Assembly: GCF_032854445.1 (NCBI RefSeq)
Contig: NW_027018031.1
Location: 1-64,000, forward strand
Origin: Liolophura sinensis
Taxonomy: Eukaryota > Mollusca > Polyplacophora > Chitonida > Chitonidae
Reading direction: 5' to 3'
Length of the DNA stretch: 64,000 nt
Below the pieces are notes generated by a model. It was not told where the DNA came from, searched no databases, and worked only from the letters and a program-made list of their open reading frames with translations. Shown here one piece after another: positions 13,561 to 26,345 of the stretch. Position numbers and translations under genes: made by a program. Position 1 is the first letter of the stretch. The number at the start of each line of letters is the position of its first letter.

Positions 13561-15958
13561 GGCTACCGAAGGGCACATAACTTTAAGTCAAAAGTTGAAT
13601 ATAGTAATGACCAGTCGCGATGGTACATAGTACAGTGTAGCCGATTTCAATTAACAAAAAGACCAGGCAAAAATGCAAAAGTGGAAAAACTGTTCCAGTG
13701 CTGCTAGTAAGAGACTAATCCGACGTATTTTGTGACGAGAAATCGAATGGTGCAAACCGCGTTGCTCTCCGACCAATACTTTTGGCTGTAGCCACAATTG
13801 AATGATCATTGATGACAAAATCACGTGCCTAGCAACGGCTCTTACTCCATGGAAACCAGGGAAATTTGCCATTTTTTAAACAGCTGCCGATGCCTGGCCC
13901 AATTCCGCATCTTTTAGCACCTTAATGATGTGGGTCAGTGTTCAATTGTACTTTTTACAGCAGACTGTATCTAGTACATTGTGTTTTTTATGTACAAATG
14001 GTGTGGTTTTTCTACACGTAGATAAAGACATTGAGATTGTCATGGACTTAGAAGTAAGACAAATGCTGGATGAGTTAAATGGGCTTAGCCCAAAGATTTG
14101 ACGTCTTCTGGGCTACAGAAGAGCACATAACGTATAGTTTAAAAGTTGAATATAATAATGACCAGTCGCGATTGTGCATAGTACAGTGTATCCGATTTCA
14201 ATTACAAAAAGACCAGGCAAAAATGCAAAAGTGGAAAACTGTTCCAGTGCTGCTGGTAGGAGGCTAATCCGACGTATTTTGTCACGAGAAATCGAATGGT
14301 GCAAACCGCGTTGCTCTCCGACCAATACTTTTGGCTGTAGCCACAATTGAATGATCATTGATGTCATAGTCACGTGCCCAGCAACGGCTCTTACTCCATG
14401 GAAACCAGGGAAATTTGCCATTTTTTAAAACAGCTGCCGATGCCTGGGCCAATTCCGCATCTTTTAGAACCTTATTGATGTGGTTCAGTGATCAGTTGTA
14501 CTTTTTACAGCAGACTGTATCTAGTACCTTGTGTTTTTTATGTACAAATGGTGTGGTTTTTCTACACGTAGATAAAGACATTGAGATTGTCTTGGACTTA
14601 GAAGTAAGACAATTGCTGGGTGAGTTAAATGGGCTTAGCCCAAAGATTTGACGTCTTCTGGGCTACAGAAGGGCACATAACTTATAGTCAAAAGTTGAAT
14701 ATAGTAATGACCAGTCGCGATTTTACATAGTACAGTGTATCCGATTTCAAATTAACAAAAAGACCAGGCAAAAATGCAAAAGTGGAAAAACTGTTCAGTG
14801 CTGATGGTAGGAGGCTTATCCGACGTATTTTGTGACGAAAAAATCGAATGGTGCAAACCGCGTTGCTCTCCGACCATTACTTTTGGCTGTAGCCACAATT
14901 GAATGATCATTGATGTCATAGTCACGTGCCCAGCATCGGCTCTTACTCCATGGAAACCAGGGAAATTTGCCATTTTTTAAACAGCTGCCGATGCCTGGGC
15001 CAATTCCGCATCTTTTAGAACCTTATTGATGTAGGTCAGTGATCAGTTGTACTTTTTACAGCAGACTGTATCTAGTACCTTTTGTTTTTTATGTACAAAT
15101 GGTGTGGTTTTTCTACACGTAGATAAAGACATTGAGATTGTCTTGGACTTAGAAGTAAGCTAATTGCTGGGTGAGTTAAATGGGCTTAGCCCAAAGATTT
15201 GACGTCTTCTGGGCTACCGAAGGGCACATAACGTATAGTTAAAAGTTGAATATAGTAACGACCAGTCGCGATTGTGCATAGTACAGTGTATCCGATTTCA
15301 ATTAACAAAAAGACCAGGCAAAAATGCAAAAGTGGAAAAAACTGTTCCAGTGCTGCTGGTAAGAGGCTAATCCGACGTATTTTGTGACGAGAAATCGAAT
15401 GGTGCAAACCGCGTTGCTCTCCGACCAATACTTTTGGCTGTAGCGACAATTGAATGATCATTGATGTCATAGTCACGTGCCCAGCAACGGCTCTTACTCC
15501 ATGGAAACCAGGGAAATTTGCCATTTTTTAAAACAGCTGCCGATGCCTGGGCCAATTCCGCATCTTTTAGAACCTTATTGATGTAGATCAGTGATCAGTT
15601 GTACTTTTTACAGCAGACTGTATCTAGTACTTTGTGTTTTTTATGTACGAATGGTGTGGTTTTTCTACACGTAGATAAAGACATTGAGATTGTCTTGGAC
15701 TTAAAAGTAAGACAATTGCTGAAAGAGTTAAATGGGCTTAGCCCAAAGATTTGACGTCTTCTGGGCTACCGAAGGGCACATAACGTATAGTTAAATGTTG
15801 AATATAGTAACGACCAGTCGCGATTGTGCATAGTACATTTGTATCCGATTTCAATTAACAAAAAGACCAGGCAAAAATGCAAAAGTGGAAAAACTGATCC
15901 AGTGCTGCTGGTAAGAGGCTAATCCGACGTAATTTGTGACGAGAAATCGAATGGTGCA

Positions 15959-16488
15959 AACCGCGTTGCTCTCCGACCAATACTTTTGGCTGTAGCCACA
16001 ATTGAATGATCATTGATGTCATAGTCACGTGCCCAGCAACGGCTCTTACTCCATGGAAACCAGGGAAATATGCAATTTTTTAACAGCTGCCGATGCCTGG
16101 CCCAATTCCGCATCTATTAGAACCTTATAGATGTGGTTCAGTGATCAGCTGTACTTTTTACAGCAGACTGTATCTAGTACATTGTGTTTTTTATGTACGA
16201 ATGGTGTGGTTTTTCTACACGTAGATAAAGATAAAAAGTAAGGCAATTGCTGGATGAGTTAAATGGGCTTAGCCAAAGATTTGACGTCTTCTGGGCTACC
16301 GAAGGGCACATAACGTATAGTTGAAAGTTGAATATAGTAACGACCAGTCGCGATTGTGCATAGTACAGTGTATCCGATTTCAATTAACCAAAAAGACCAG
16401 GCAAAAATGCAAAAGTGGAAAAACTGTTCAGTGCTGCTAGTAAGAGGCTAATCCCGACGTATTTTGTCACGAGAAATCGAATGGTGCA
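15959..16488 (+). repeat. Short monomer M30 (530 bp) with a ~20-bp internal deletion
   Basis: Near 16,230 the sequence runs from GATAAAGA straight into TAAAAAGTAAGG. It skips the ACATTGAGATTGTC segment that is present in the homologous monomer near 21,732. The deletion removes the left arm of the nested dyad. It is found in no other monomer. Confidence 0.75.
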
Positions 16489-17460
16489 AACCGCGTTGCT
16501 CTCCGACACAATACTTTTGGCTGTAGCGACAATTGAATTATCATTGATGTCATAGTCACGTGCCCAGCAACGGCTCTTACTCCATGTGAAACCAGGGAAA
16601 TTTGCAATTTTTAAACAGCTGCCCGATGCCTGGGCCAATTCCGCATCTTTTAGAACCTTATTGATGTAGATATCGTGATCAGTTGTACTTTTTACAGCAG
16701 ATTGTATCTAGTACATTGTGTTTTTTTATGTACGAATGGTGTGGTTTTTCTACACGTAGATAAAGACATTGAGATTGTCCTTGGACCTTAAAAGTAAGAC
16801 AATTGCTGGAAGAGTTAAATGGGCTTAGCCCAAAGATTTGACGTCTTCTGGGCTACCGAAGGGCACATAACGTATAGTTAAAAGTTAAATATAGTAACGA
16901 CCAGTCGCCATTGTGCATAGTACATTGTGTCCGATTTCAATTAACAAAAAGACCAGGCAAAAATGCAAAAAGTGGAAAAACTGTTCCAGTGCCTGCTAGT
17001 AAGAGACTAATCCGACGTATTTTGTGACGAGAAATCGAATGGTGCAAACCGCGATTGCTCTCCGACCAATACTTTTGGCTGTAGCCACAATTGAATGATC
17101 ATTGATGACAAAATCACGTGCCTAGCAACGGCTCTTACTCCATGGAAACCAGGAAATTTTGCCATTTCTTTAAACAGCTGCACGATGCCTGGCCCAATTC
17201 CGCATCTTTTAGACACCTTAATGATGTGGGTCAGTAGTTCAATTGTACTTTTTACAGCAGACTGTATCTAGTACTTTGTGTTTTTTATGTACAAAATGGT
17301 GTGGTTTTTCTACACGTAGATAAAGACATTGAGATTGTCCATGGACTTAGAAAGTAAGACAAATGCCTGGATGAGTTAAATGGGCTTAGCCCAAAGATTT
17401 GACGTCTTCTGGGCTAACCGAAGGGCACATAACGTATAGTTAAATGTTGAAATATACATA
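16390..17460 (+). other. Indel burst, probable low-quality consensus
   Basis: About 1.1 kb with close to twenty extra bases compared with paralogous copies, almost all single-base insertions. Examples are ATCCCGACG (16,451), CCGACACAATAC (16,505), CCATGTGAAACC (16,583), GCCCGATG (16,621), GTCCTTGGACCTT (16,778), GTGCCTGC (16,989), GCGATTGCTC (17,051), GCACGATGCC (17,180), CAGTAGTTC (17,232), AGAAAGTAAG (17,349) and GCTAACCGAAG (17,415). Monomers here measure 558 and 562 bp. The burst stops abruptly, and sequence from about 17,480 is clean. An insertion-rich, uncorrected long-read stretch is the simplest explanation. Confidence 0.75.
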
Positions 17461-20400
17461 ATGACCAGTCGCGATTGTGCATAGTACAGTGTATCCGATT
17501 TAATTTAACAAAAAGACCAGGCAAAAATGCAAAAGTGGAAAAACTGTTCCAGTGCTGCTGGTAGGAGGCTAATCCGACGTATTTTGTCACGAGAAATCGA
17601 ATGGTGCAAACCGCGTTGCTCTCCGACCAATACTTTTGGCTGTAGCGACAATTGAATGATCATTGATGTCATAGTCACGTGCCAGCAACGGCTCTTACTC
17701 CATGGAAACCAGGGAAATTTGCAATTTTTTAAACAGCTGCCGATGCCTGGGCCAATTCCGCATCTTTTAGAACCTTATTGATGTAGATCAGTGATCAGTT
17801 GTACTTTTTACAGCAGATTGTATCTAGTACATTGTGTTTTTTATGTACGAATGGTGTGGTTTTTCTACACGTAGATAAAGACATTGAGATTGTCTTGGAC
17901 TTAAAAAGTAAGACAATTGCTGGAAGAGTTAAATGGGCTTAGCCCAAAGATTTGACGTCTTCTGGGCTACCGAAGGGCACATAACGTATAGTTAAAAGTT
18001 AAATATAGTAACGACCAGTCGCCATTGTGCATAGTACATTGTGTCCGATTTCAATTAACAAAAAGACCAGGCAAAAATGCAAAAGTGGAAAAACTGTTCC
18101 AGTGCTGCTGGTAAGAGGCTAATCCGACGTATTTTGTGACTAGAAATCGAATGGTGCAAACCGCGTTGCTCTCCGACCAATACTTTTGGCTGTAGCGACA
18201 ATTGAATGATCATTGATGTCATAGTCACGTGCCCAGCAACGGCTCTTACTCCATGGAAACCAGGGAAATTTGCCATTTTTTAAACAGCTGCCGATGCCTG
18301 GGCCAATTCCGCATCTTTTAGAACCTTATTGATGTGGTTCAGTGATCAGTTGTACTTTTTACAGCAGACTGTATCTAGTACCTTGTGTTTTTTATGTACA
18401 AATGGTGTGGGTTTTCTACACGTAGATAAAGACATTGAGATTGTCTTGGACTTAGAAGTAAGACAATTGCTGGGTGAGTTAAATGGGCTTAGCCCAAAGA
18501 TTTGACGTCTTCTGGGCTACAGAAGGGCACATAACTTATAGTCAAAAGTTGAATATAGTAATGACCAGTCGCGATTTTACATAGTACAGTGTATCCGATT
18601 TCAAATTAACAAAAAGACCAGGCAAAAATGCAAAAGTGGAAAAACTGTTCCAGTGCTGATGGTAGGAGGCTTATCCGACGTATATTGTGACGAAAAATCG
18701 AAGGGTGCAAACCGCGTTGCTCTCCGACCATTACTTTTGGCTGTACCCACAATTGAATGATCATTGATGTCATAGTCACGTGCCCAGCAACGGCTCTTAC
18801 TCCATTGAAACCAGGGAAATTTGCAATTTTTTAACAGCTGCCGATGCCTGGCCCAATTCCACATCTATTAGAACCTTATAGAAGTGTTTCAGTGATTAGG
18901 TGTACTTTTTACAGCAGACTGTATCTAGTACATTGTGTTTTTTATGTACGAATGGTGTGGTTTTTCTACACGTAGATAAAGACATTGAGATTGTCTTGGA
19001 CTTAGAAGTAAGACAATTGCTGGGTGAGTTAAATGGGCTTAACCCAAAGATTTGACGTCTTCTGGGCTACCGAAGGGCACATAACTTTAAGTCAAAAGTT
19101 GAATATAGTAATGACCAGTCGCGATTGTACATAGTACAGTGTAGCCGATTTCAATTAACAAAAAGACCAGGCAAAAATGCAAAAGTGGAAAAACTGTTCC
19201 AGTGCTGCTAGTAAGAGACTAATCCGACGTATTTTGTGACGAGAAATCGAATGGTGCAAACCGCGTTGCTCTCCGACCAATACTTTTGGCTGTAGCCACA
19301 ATTGAATGATCATTGATGACAAAATCACGTGCCTAGCAACGGCTCTTACTCCATGGAAACCAGGGAAATTTGCCATTTTTTAAACAGCTGCCGATGCCTG
19401 GCCCAATTCCGCATCTTTTAGCACCTTAATGATGTGGGTCAGTGTTCAATTGTACTTTTTACAGCAGACTGTATCTAGTACATTGTGTTTTTTATGTACA
19501 AATGGTGTGGTTTTTCTACACGTAGATAAAGACATTGAGATTGTCATGGACTTAGAAGTAAGACAAATGCTGGATGAGTTAAATGGGCTTAGCCCAAAGA
19601 TTTGACGTCTTCTGGGCTACAGAAGAGCACATAACGTATAGTTAAAAGTTGAATATAATAATGACCAGTCGCGATTGTGCATAGTACAGTGTATCCGATT
19701 TCAATTAACAAAAAGACCAGGCAAAAATGCAAAAGTGGAAAAACTGTTCCAGTGCTGCTGGTAGGAGGCTAATCCGACGTATTTTGTCACGAGAAATCGA
19801 ATGGTGCAAACGGCGTTGCTCCCCGACCAATACTTTTGGCTGTAGCCACAATTGAATGATCATTGATGTCATAGTCACGTGCCCAGCAACGGCTCTTACT
19901 CCATGGAAACCAGGGAAATTTGCCATTTTTTAAACAGCTGCCGATGCCTGGGCCAATTCCGCATCTTTTAGAACCTTATTGATGTGGTTCAGTGATCAGT
20001 TGTACTTTTTACAGCAGACTGTATCTAGTACCTTGTGTTTTTTATGTACAAATGGTGTGGTTTTTCTACACGTAGATAAAGACATTGAGATTGTCTTGGA
20101 CTTAGAAGTAAGACAATTGCTGGGTGAGTTAAATGGGCTTAGCCCAAAGATTTGACGTCTTCTGGGCTACAGAAGGGCACATAACTTATAGTCAAAAGTT
20201 GAATATAGTAATGACCAGTCGCGATTTTACATAGTACAGTGTATCCGATTTCAAATTAACAAAAAGACCAGGCAAAAATGCAAAAGTGGAAAAACTGTTC
20301 CAGTGCTGATGGTAGGAGGCTTATCCGACGTATTTTGTGACGAAAAATCGAATGGTGCAAACCGCGTTGCTCTCCGACCATTACTTTTGGCTGTAGCCAC

Positions 20401-22190
20401 AATTGAATGATCATTGATGTCATAGTCACGTGCCCAGCATCGGCTCTTACTCCATGGAAACCAGGGAAATTTGCCATTTTTTAAACAGCTGCCGATGCCT
20501 GGGCCAATTCCGCATCTTTTAGAACCTTATTGATGTAGGTCAGTGATCAGTTGTACTTTTTACAGCAGACTGTATCTAGTACCTTTTGTTTTTTATGTAC
20601 AAATGGTGTGGTTTTTCTACACGTAGATAAAGACATTGAGATTGTCTTGGACTTAGAAGTAAGCTAATTGCTGGGTGAGTTAAATGGGCTTAGCCCAAAG
20701 ATTTGACGTCTTCTGGGCTACCGAAGGGCACATAACGTATAGTTAAAAGTTGAATATAGTAACGACCAGTCGCGATTGTGCATAGTACAGTGTATCCGAT
20801 TTCAATTAACAAAAAGACCAGGCAAAAATGCAAAAGTGGAAAAACTGTTCCAGTGCTGCTGGTAAGAGGCTAATCCGACGTATTTTGTGACGAGAAATCG
20901 AATGGTGCAAACCGCGTTGCTCTCCGACCAATACTTTTGGCTGTAGCGACAATTGAATGATCATTGATGTCATAGTCACGTGCCCAGCAACGGCTCTTAC
21001 TCCATGGAAACCAGGGAAATTTGCCATTTTTTAAACAGCTGCCGATGCCTGGGCCAATTCCGCATCTTTTAGAACCTTATTGATGTAGATCAGTGATCAG
21101 TTGTACTTTTTACAGCAGACTGTATCTAGTACTTTGTGTTTTTTATGTACGAATGGTGTGGTTTTTCTACACGTAGATAAAGACATTGAGATTGTCTTGG
21201 ACTTAAAAGTAAGACAATTGCTGAAAGAGTTAAATGGGCTTAGCCCAAAGATTTGACGTCTTCTGGGCTACCGAAGGGCACATAACGTATAGTTAAATGT
21301 TGAATATAGTAACGACCAGTCGCGATTGTGCATAGTACATTGTATCCGATTTCAATTAACAAAAAGACCAGGCAAAAATGCAAAAGTGGAAAAAACTGAT
21401 CCAGTGCTGCTGGTAAGAGGCTAATCCGACGTAATTTGTGACGAGAAATCGAATGGTGCAAACCGCGTTGCTCTCCGACCAATACTTTTGGCTGTAGCCA
21501 CAATTGAATGATCATTAATGTCATAGTCACGTGCCCAGCAACGGCTCTTACTCCATGGAAACCAGGGAAATATGCAATTTTTTAACAGCTGCCGATGCCT
21601 GGCCCAATTCCGCATCTATTAGAACCTTATAGATGTGGTTCAGTGATCAGCTGTACTTTTTACAGCAGACTGTATCTAGTACATTGTGTTTTTTATGTAC
21701 GAATGGTGTGGTTTTTCTACACGTAGATAAAGACATTGAGATTGTCATGGACTTAAAAGTAAGGCAATTGCTGGATGAGTTAAATGGGCTTAGCCCAAAG
21801 ATTTGACGTCTTCTGGGCTACCGAAGGGCACATAACGTATAGTTGAAAGTTGAATATAGTAACGACCAGTCGCGATTGTGCATAGTACAGTGTATCCGAT
21901 TTCAATTAACAAAAAGACCAGGCAAAAATGCAAAAGTGGAAAAACTGTTCCAGTGCTGCTAGTAAGAGGCTAATCCGACGTATTTTGTCACGAGAAATCG
22001 AATGGTGCAAACCGCGTTGCTCTCCGACCAATACTTTTGGCTGTAGCGACAATTGAATGATCATTGATGTCATAGTCACGTGCCCAGCAACGGCTCTTAC
22101 TCCATGGAAACCAGGGAAATTTGCAATTTTTTAAACAGCTGCCGATGCCTGGGCCAATTCCGCATCTTTTAGAACCTTATTGATGTAGAT
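16461..22190 (+). repeat. Higher-order block A10, copy 2 (10 monomers plus partial)
   Basis: This is the direct tandem partner of the preceding 5.5 kb block. From about 17,480 onward it is clean, with monomers of 549-551 bp. The match extends into M41 and ends near 22,190, where M41 continues with TAGTGATCAG and CTTTGTGCTTTTT while M31 carries the AGATTGTATC type. Its first kilobase is full of indels and is listed separately. Confidence 0.75.
16985..18955 (+). repeat. 15-monomer-step duplicate, copy 1
   Basis: M32-M35 match M47-M50 at an offset of 8,251 bp for M33-M35. Shared rare marks are GTCGCCATTGTGC (18,020 and 26,272), GACTAGAAATCG (18,139 and 26,389), GTGTGGGTTTTC (18,405 and 26,655), CGAAGGGTG (18,699 and 26,950) and GTGATTAGGTGT (18,891 and 27,142). 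Confidence 0.7.
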
Positions 22191-24093
22191 TAGTGATCAG
22201 TTGTACTTTTTACAGCAGACTGTATCTAGTACTTTGTGCTTTTTATGTACAAATGGTGTGGTTTTTCTACACGTAGATAAAGACATTGAGATTGTCTTGG
22301 ACTTAGAAGTAAGAAAATTGCTGGGTGAGTTAAATGGGCTTAACCCAAAGATTTGACGTCTTCTGGGCTACCAAAGGGCACATAACTTTAAGTCAAAAGT
22401 TGAATATAGTAATTACCAGTCGCGATTGTTCATAGTACAGTGTAGCCGATTTCAATTAACAAAAAGACCAGGCAAAAATGCAAAAGTGGAAAAACTGTTC
22501 CAGTGCTGCTAGTAAGGGACTAATCCGACGTATTTTGTGACGAGAAATCGAATGGTGCAAACCGCGTTGCTCTCCGACCAATACTTTTGGCTGTAGCCAC
22601 AATTGAATGATCATTGATGACAAAATCACGTGCCTAGCAACGGCTCTTACTCCATGGAAACCAGGGAAATTTGTCATTTTTTAAACAGCTGCCGATGCCT
22701 GGCCCAATTCCGCATCTTTTAGCACCTTATTGATTTGGGTCAGTGTTCAATTGTACTTTTTACAGCAGACTGTATCTAGTACTTTGTGTTTTTTATGTAC
22801 AAATGGTGTGGTTTTTCTACACGTAGATAAAGACATTGAGATTGTCATGGACTTAGAAGTAAGACAAATGCTGGATGAGTTAAATGGGCTTAGCCCAAAG
22901 ATTTGACGTCTTCTGGGCTACAGAAGGGCACATAACTCATAGTCAAAAGTTGAATATAATAATGACCAGTCGCGATTGTACATAGTACAGTGTAGCCAAT
23001 ATCTATTAACAAAAAGATCAGGCAAAATTGCAAAAGTGGAAAAACTGTTCCAGTGCTGCTGGTAAGAGGCTAATCCGACGTATTTTGTGACGAGAAATCG
23101 AATGGTGCAAACCGCGTTGCTCTCCGACCAATACTTTTGGCTGTAGCCACAATTGAATGATCATTGATGTCATAGTCACGTGCCCAGCAACGGCTCTTAC
23201 TCCATGGAAACCAGGGAAATATGCAATTTTTTAAACAGCTGCCGATGCCTGGCCCAATTCCGCATCTTTTAGCACCTTATTGATGTGGGTCAGTGTTCAA
23301 TTGTACTTTTTACAGCAGACTGTATCTAGTACTTTGTGTTTTTTATGTACAAATGGTGTGGTTTTTCTACACGTAGATAAAGACATTGAGATTGTCATGG
23401 ACTTAGAAGTAAGACAAATGCTGGATGAGTTAAATGGGCTTAGCCTAAAGATTTGACGTCTTCTGGGCTACCGAAGGGCACATAACTTTAAGTCAAAAGT
23501 TGAATATAGTAATGACCAGTCGCGATTGTACATAGTACAGTGTAGCCGATTTTAATTAACAAAAAGACCAGGCAAAAATGCAAAAGTGGAAAAACTGCTC
23601 CAGTGCTGCTAGTAAGAGACTAATCCGACGTATTTTGTGACGAGAAATCGAATGGTGCAAACCGCGTTGCTCTCCGACCAATACTTTTGGCTGTAGCCAC
23701 AATTGAATGATCATTGATGACAAAATCACGTGCCTAGCAACGGCTCTTACTCCATGGAAACCAGGGAAATTTGCCATTTTTTAAACAGCTGCCGATGGCT
23801 GCGCCAATTCCGCATCTTTTAGAACCTTATTGATGTAGATCAGTGATCAGTTGTACTTTTTACAGCAGACTGTATCTAGTACATTGTGTTTTTTATGTAC
23901 GAATGGTGTGGTTTTTCTACACGTAGATAAAGACATTGAGATTGTCTTGGACTTAAAAGTAAGACAATTGCTGGGTGAGTTAAATGGGCTTAGCCCAAAG
24001 ATTTGACGTCTTCTGGGCTACCGAAGGGCACATAACGTATAGTTAAAAGTTGAATATAGTAACGACCAGTCGCGATTGTGCATAGTACATTGT

Positions 24094-26345
24094 ATCCGAT
24101 TTCAATTAACAAAAAGACCAGGCAAAAATGCAAAAGTGGAAAAACTGTTCCAGTGCTGCTGGTAAGAGGCTAATCCGACGTATTTTGTCACGAGAAATCG
24201 AATGGTGCAAACCGCGTTGCTCTCCGACCAATACTTTTGGCTGTAGCCACAATTGAATGATCATTGATGACAAAATCACGTGCCTAGCAACGGCTCTTAC
24301 TCCATGGAAACCAGGGAAATTTGCCATTTTTTAAACAGCTGCCGATGCCTGGCCCAATTCCACATCTTTTAGCACCTTATTGATGTGGGTCAGTGTTCAA
24401 TTGTACTTTTTACAGCAGACTGTATCTAGTACTTTGTTTTTTTTATGTACAAATGGTGTGGTTTTTCTACACGTAGATAAAGACATTGAGATTGTCATGG
24501 ACTTAGAAGTAAGACAAATGCTGGATGAGTTAAATGGGCTTAGCCCAAAGATTTGACGTCTTCTGGGCTACAGAAGGGCACATAACTTATAGTCAAAAGT
24601 TGAATATAGTAATGACCAGTCGCGATTGTACATAGTACAGTGAATCCGATTTCAAATTAACAAAAAGACCAGGCAAAAATGCAAAAGTGGAAAAACTGAT
24701 CCAGCGCTGCTGGTAGGAGACTAATCCGACGTATTTTGTGACGAGAAATCGAATGGTGGAAACCGCGTTGCTCTCCGACCAATACTTTTGGCTGTAGCGA
24801 CAATTGAATGATCATTGATGTCATAGTCACGTGCCCAGCAAAGGCTATTACTCCATGGAAACCAGGGAAATTTGCAATTTTTTAACAGCTGCCGATGCCT
24901 GGCCCAATTCCACATCTATTAGAACCTTATAGAAGTGTTTCAGTGATTAGGTGTACTTTTTACAGCAGACTGTATCTAGTACATTGTGTTTTTTATGTAC
25001 GAATGGTGTGGTTTTTCTACACGTAGATAAAGACATTGAGATTGTCTTGGACTTAGAAGTAAGACAATTGCTGGGTGAGTTAAATGGGCTTAACCCAAAG
25101 ATTTGACGTCTTCTGGGCTACCGAAGGGCACATAACTTTAAGTCAAAAGTTGAATATAGTAATTACCAGTCGCGATTGTACATAGTACAGTGTAGCCGAT
25201 TTCAATTAACAAAAAGACCAGGCAAAAATGCAAAAGTGGAAAAACTGTTCCAGTGCTGCTAGTAAGAGACTAATCCGACGTATTTTGTGACGAGAAATCG
25301 AATGGTGCAAACCGCGTTGCTCTCCGACCAATACTTTTGGCTGTAGCCACAATTGAATGATCTTTGATGACAAAATCACGTGCCTAGCAACGGCTCTTAC
25401 TCCATGGAAACCAGGGAAATTTGCCATTTTTTAAACAGCTGCCGATGCCTGGCCCAATTCCGCATCTTTTAGCACCTTAATGATGTGGGTCAGTGTTCAA
25501 TTGTACTTTTTACAGCAGACTGTATCTAGTACATTGTGTTTTTTATGTACAAATGGTGTGGTTTTTCTACACGTAGATAAAGACATTGAGATTGTCATGG
25601 ACTTAGAAGTAAGACAAATGCTGGATGAGTTAAATGGGCTTAGCCCAAAGATTTGACGTCTTCTGGGCTACCGAAGGGCACATAACGTATAGTTAAAAGT
25701 TGAATATAATAATGACCAGTCGCGATTGTGCATAGTACAGTGTATCCGATTTTAATTAACAAAAAGACCAGGCAAAAATGCAAAAGTGGAAAAACTGTTC
25801 CAGTGCTGCTGGTAGGAGGCTAATCCGACGTATTTTGTCACGAGAAATCGAATGGTGCAAACCGCGTTGCTCTCCGACCAATACTTTTGGCTGTAGCGAC
25901 AATTGAATGATCATTGATGTCATAGTCACGTGCCCAGCAACGGCTCTTACTCCATGGAAACCAGGGAAATTTGCAATTTTTTAAACAGCTGCCGATGCCT
26001 GGGCCAATTCCGCATCTTTTAGAACCTTATTGATGTAGATCAGTGATCAGTTGTACTTTTTACAGCAGACTGTATCTAGTACATTGTGTTTTTTATGTAC
26101 GAATGGTGTGGTTTTTCTACACGTAGATAAAGACATTGAGATTGTCTTGGACTTAAAAGTAAGACAATTGCTGGAAGAGTTAAATGGGCTTAGCCCAAAG
26201 ATTTGACGTCTTCTGGGCTACCGAAGGGCACATAACGTATAGTTAAAAGTTAAATATAGTAACGACCAGTCGCCATTGTGCATAGTACATTGTGTCCGAT
26301 TTCAATTAACAAAAAGACCAGGCAAAAATGCAAAAGTGGAAAAAC
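24094..26345 (+). repeat. Long-range duplicate, copy 2 (offset ~14,854 bp)
   Basis: This matches the copy at 9.2-11.5 kb marker by marker. It then diverges because the next monomer here (M49) is the GACTAGAAATCG type, whereas M22 is a repeat of the GACAAAATCACG type. Confidence 0.7.

Larger units (their letters stand above)
10960..16460 (+). repeat. Higher-order block A10, copy 1 (10 monomers, ~5.5 kb)
   Basis: Monomers M21-M30 match M31-M40 one for one in subtype order. Landmarks shared at the same step include GACTAGAAATCG (12,630 and 18,139), CGAAGGGTGC (13,190 and 18,699), CAGCATCGGC (14,931 and 20,435), GTAAGCTAATTG (15,156 and 20,660) and GCTGAAAGAG (15,718 and 21,221). Offsets are 5,502-5,510 bp. 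Most differences between the copies are single-base insertions or deletions in this copy rather than substitutions. Boundaries are approximate, set where flanking variants stop agreeing. Confidence 0.75.
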
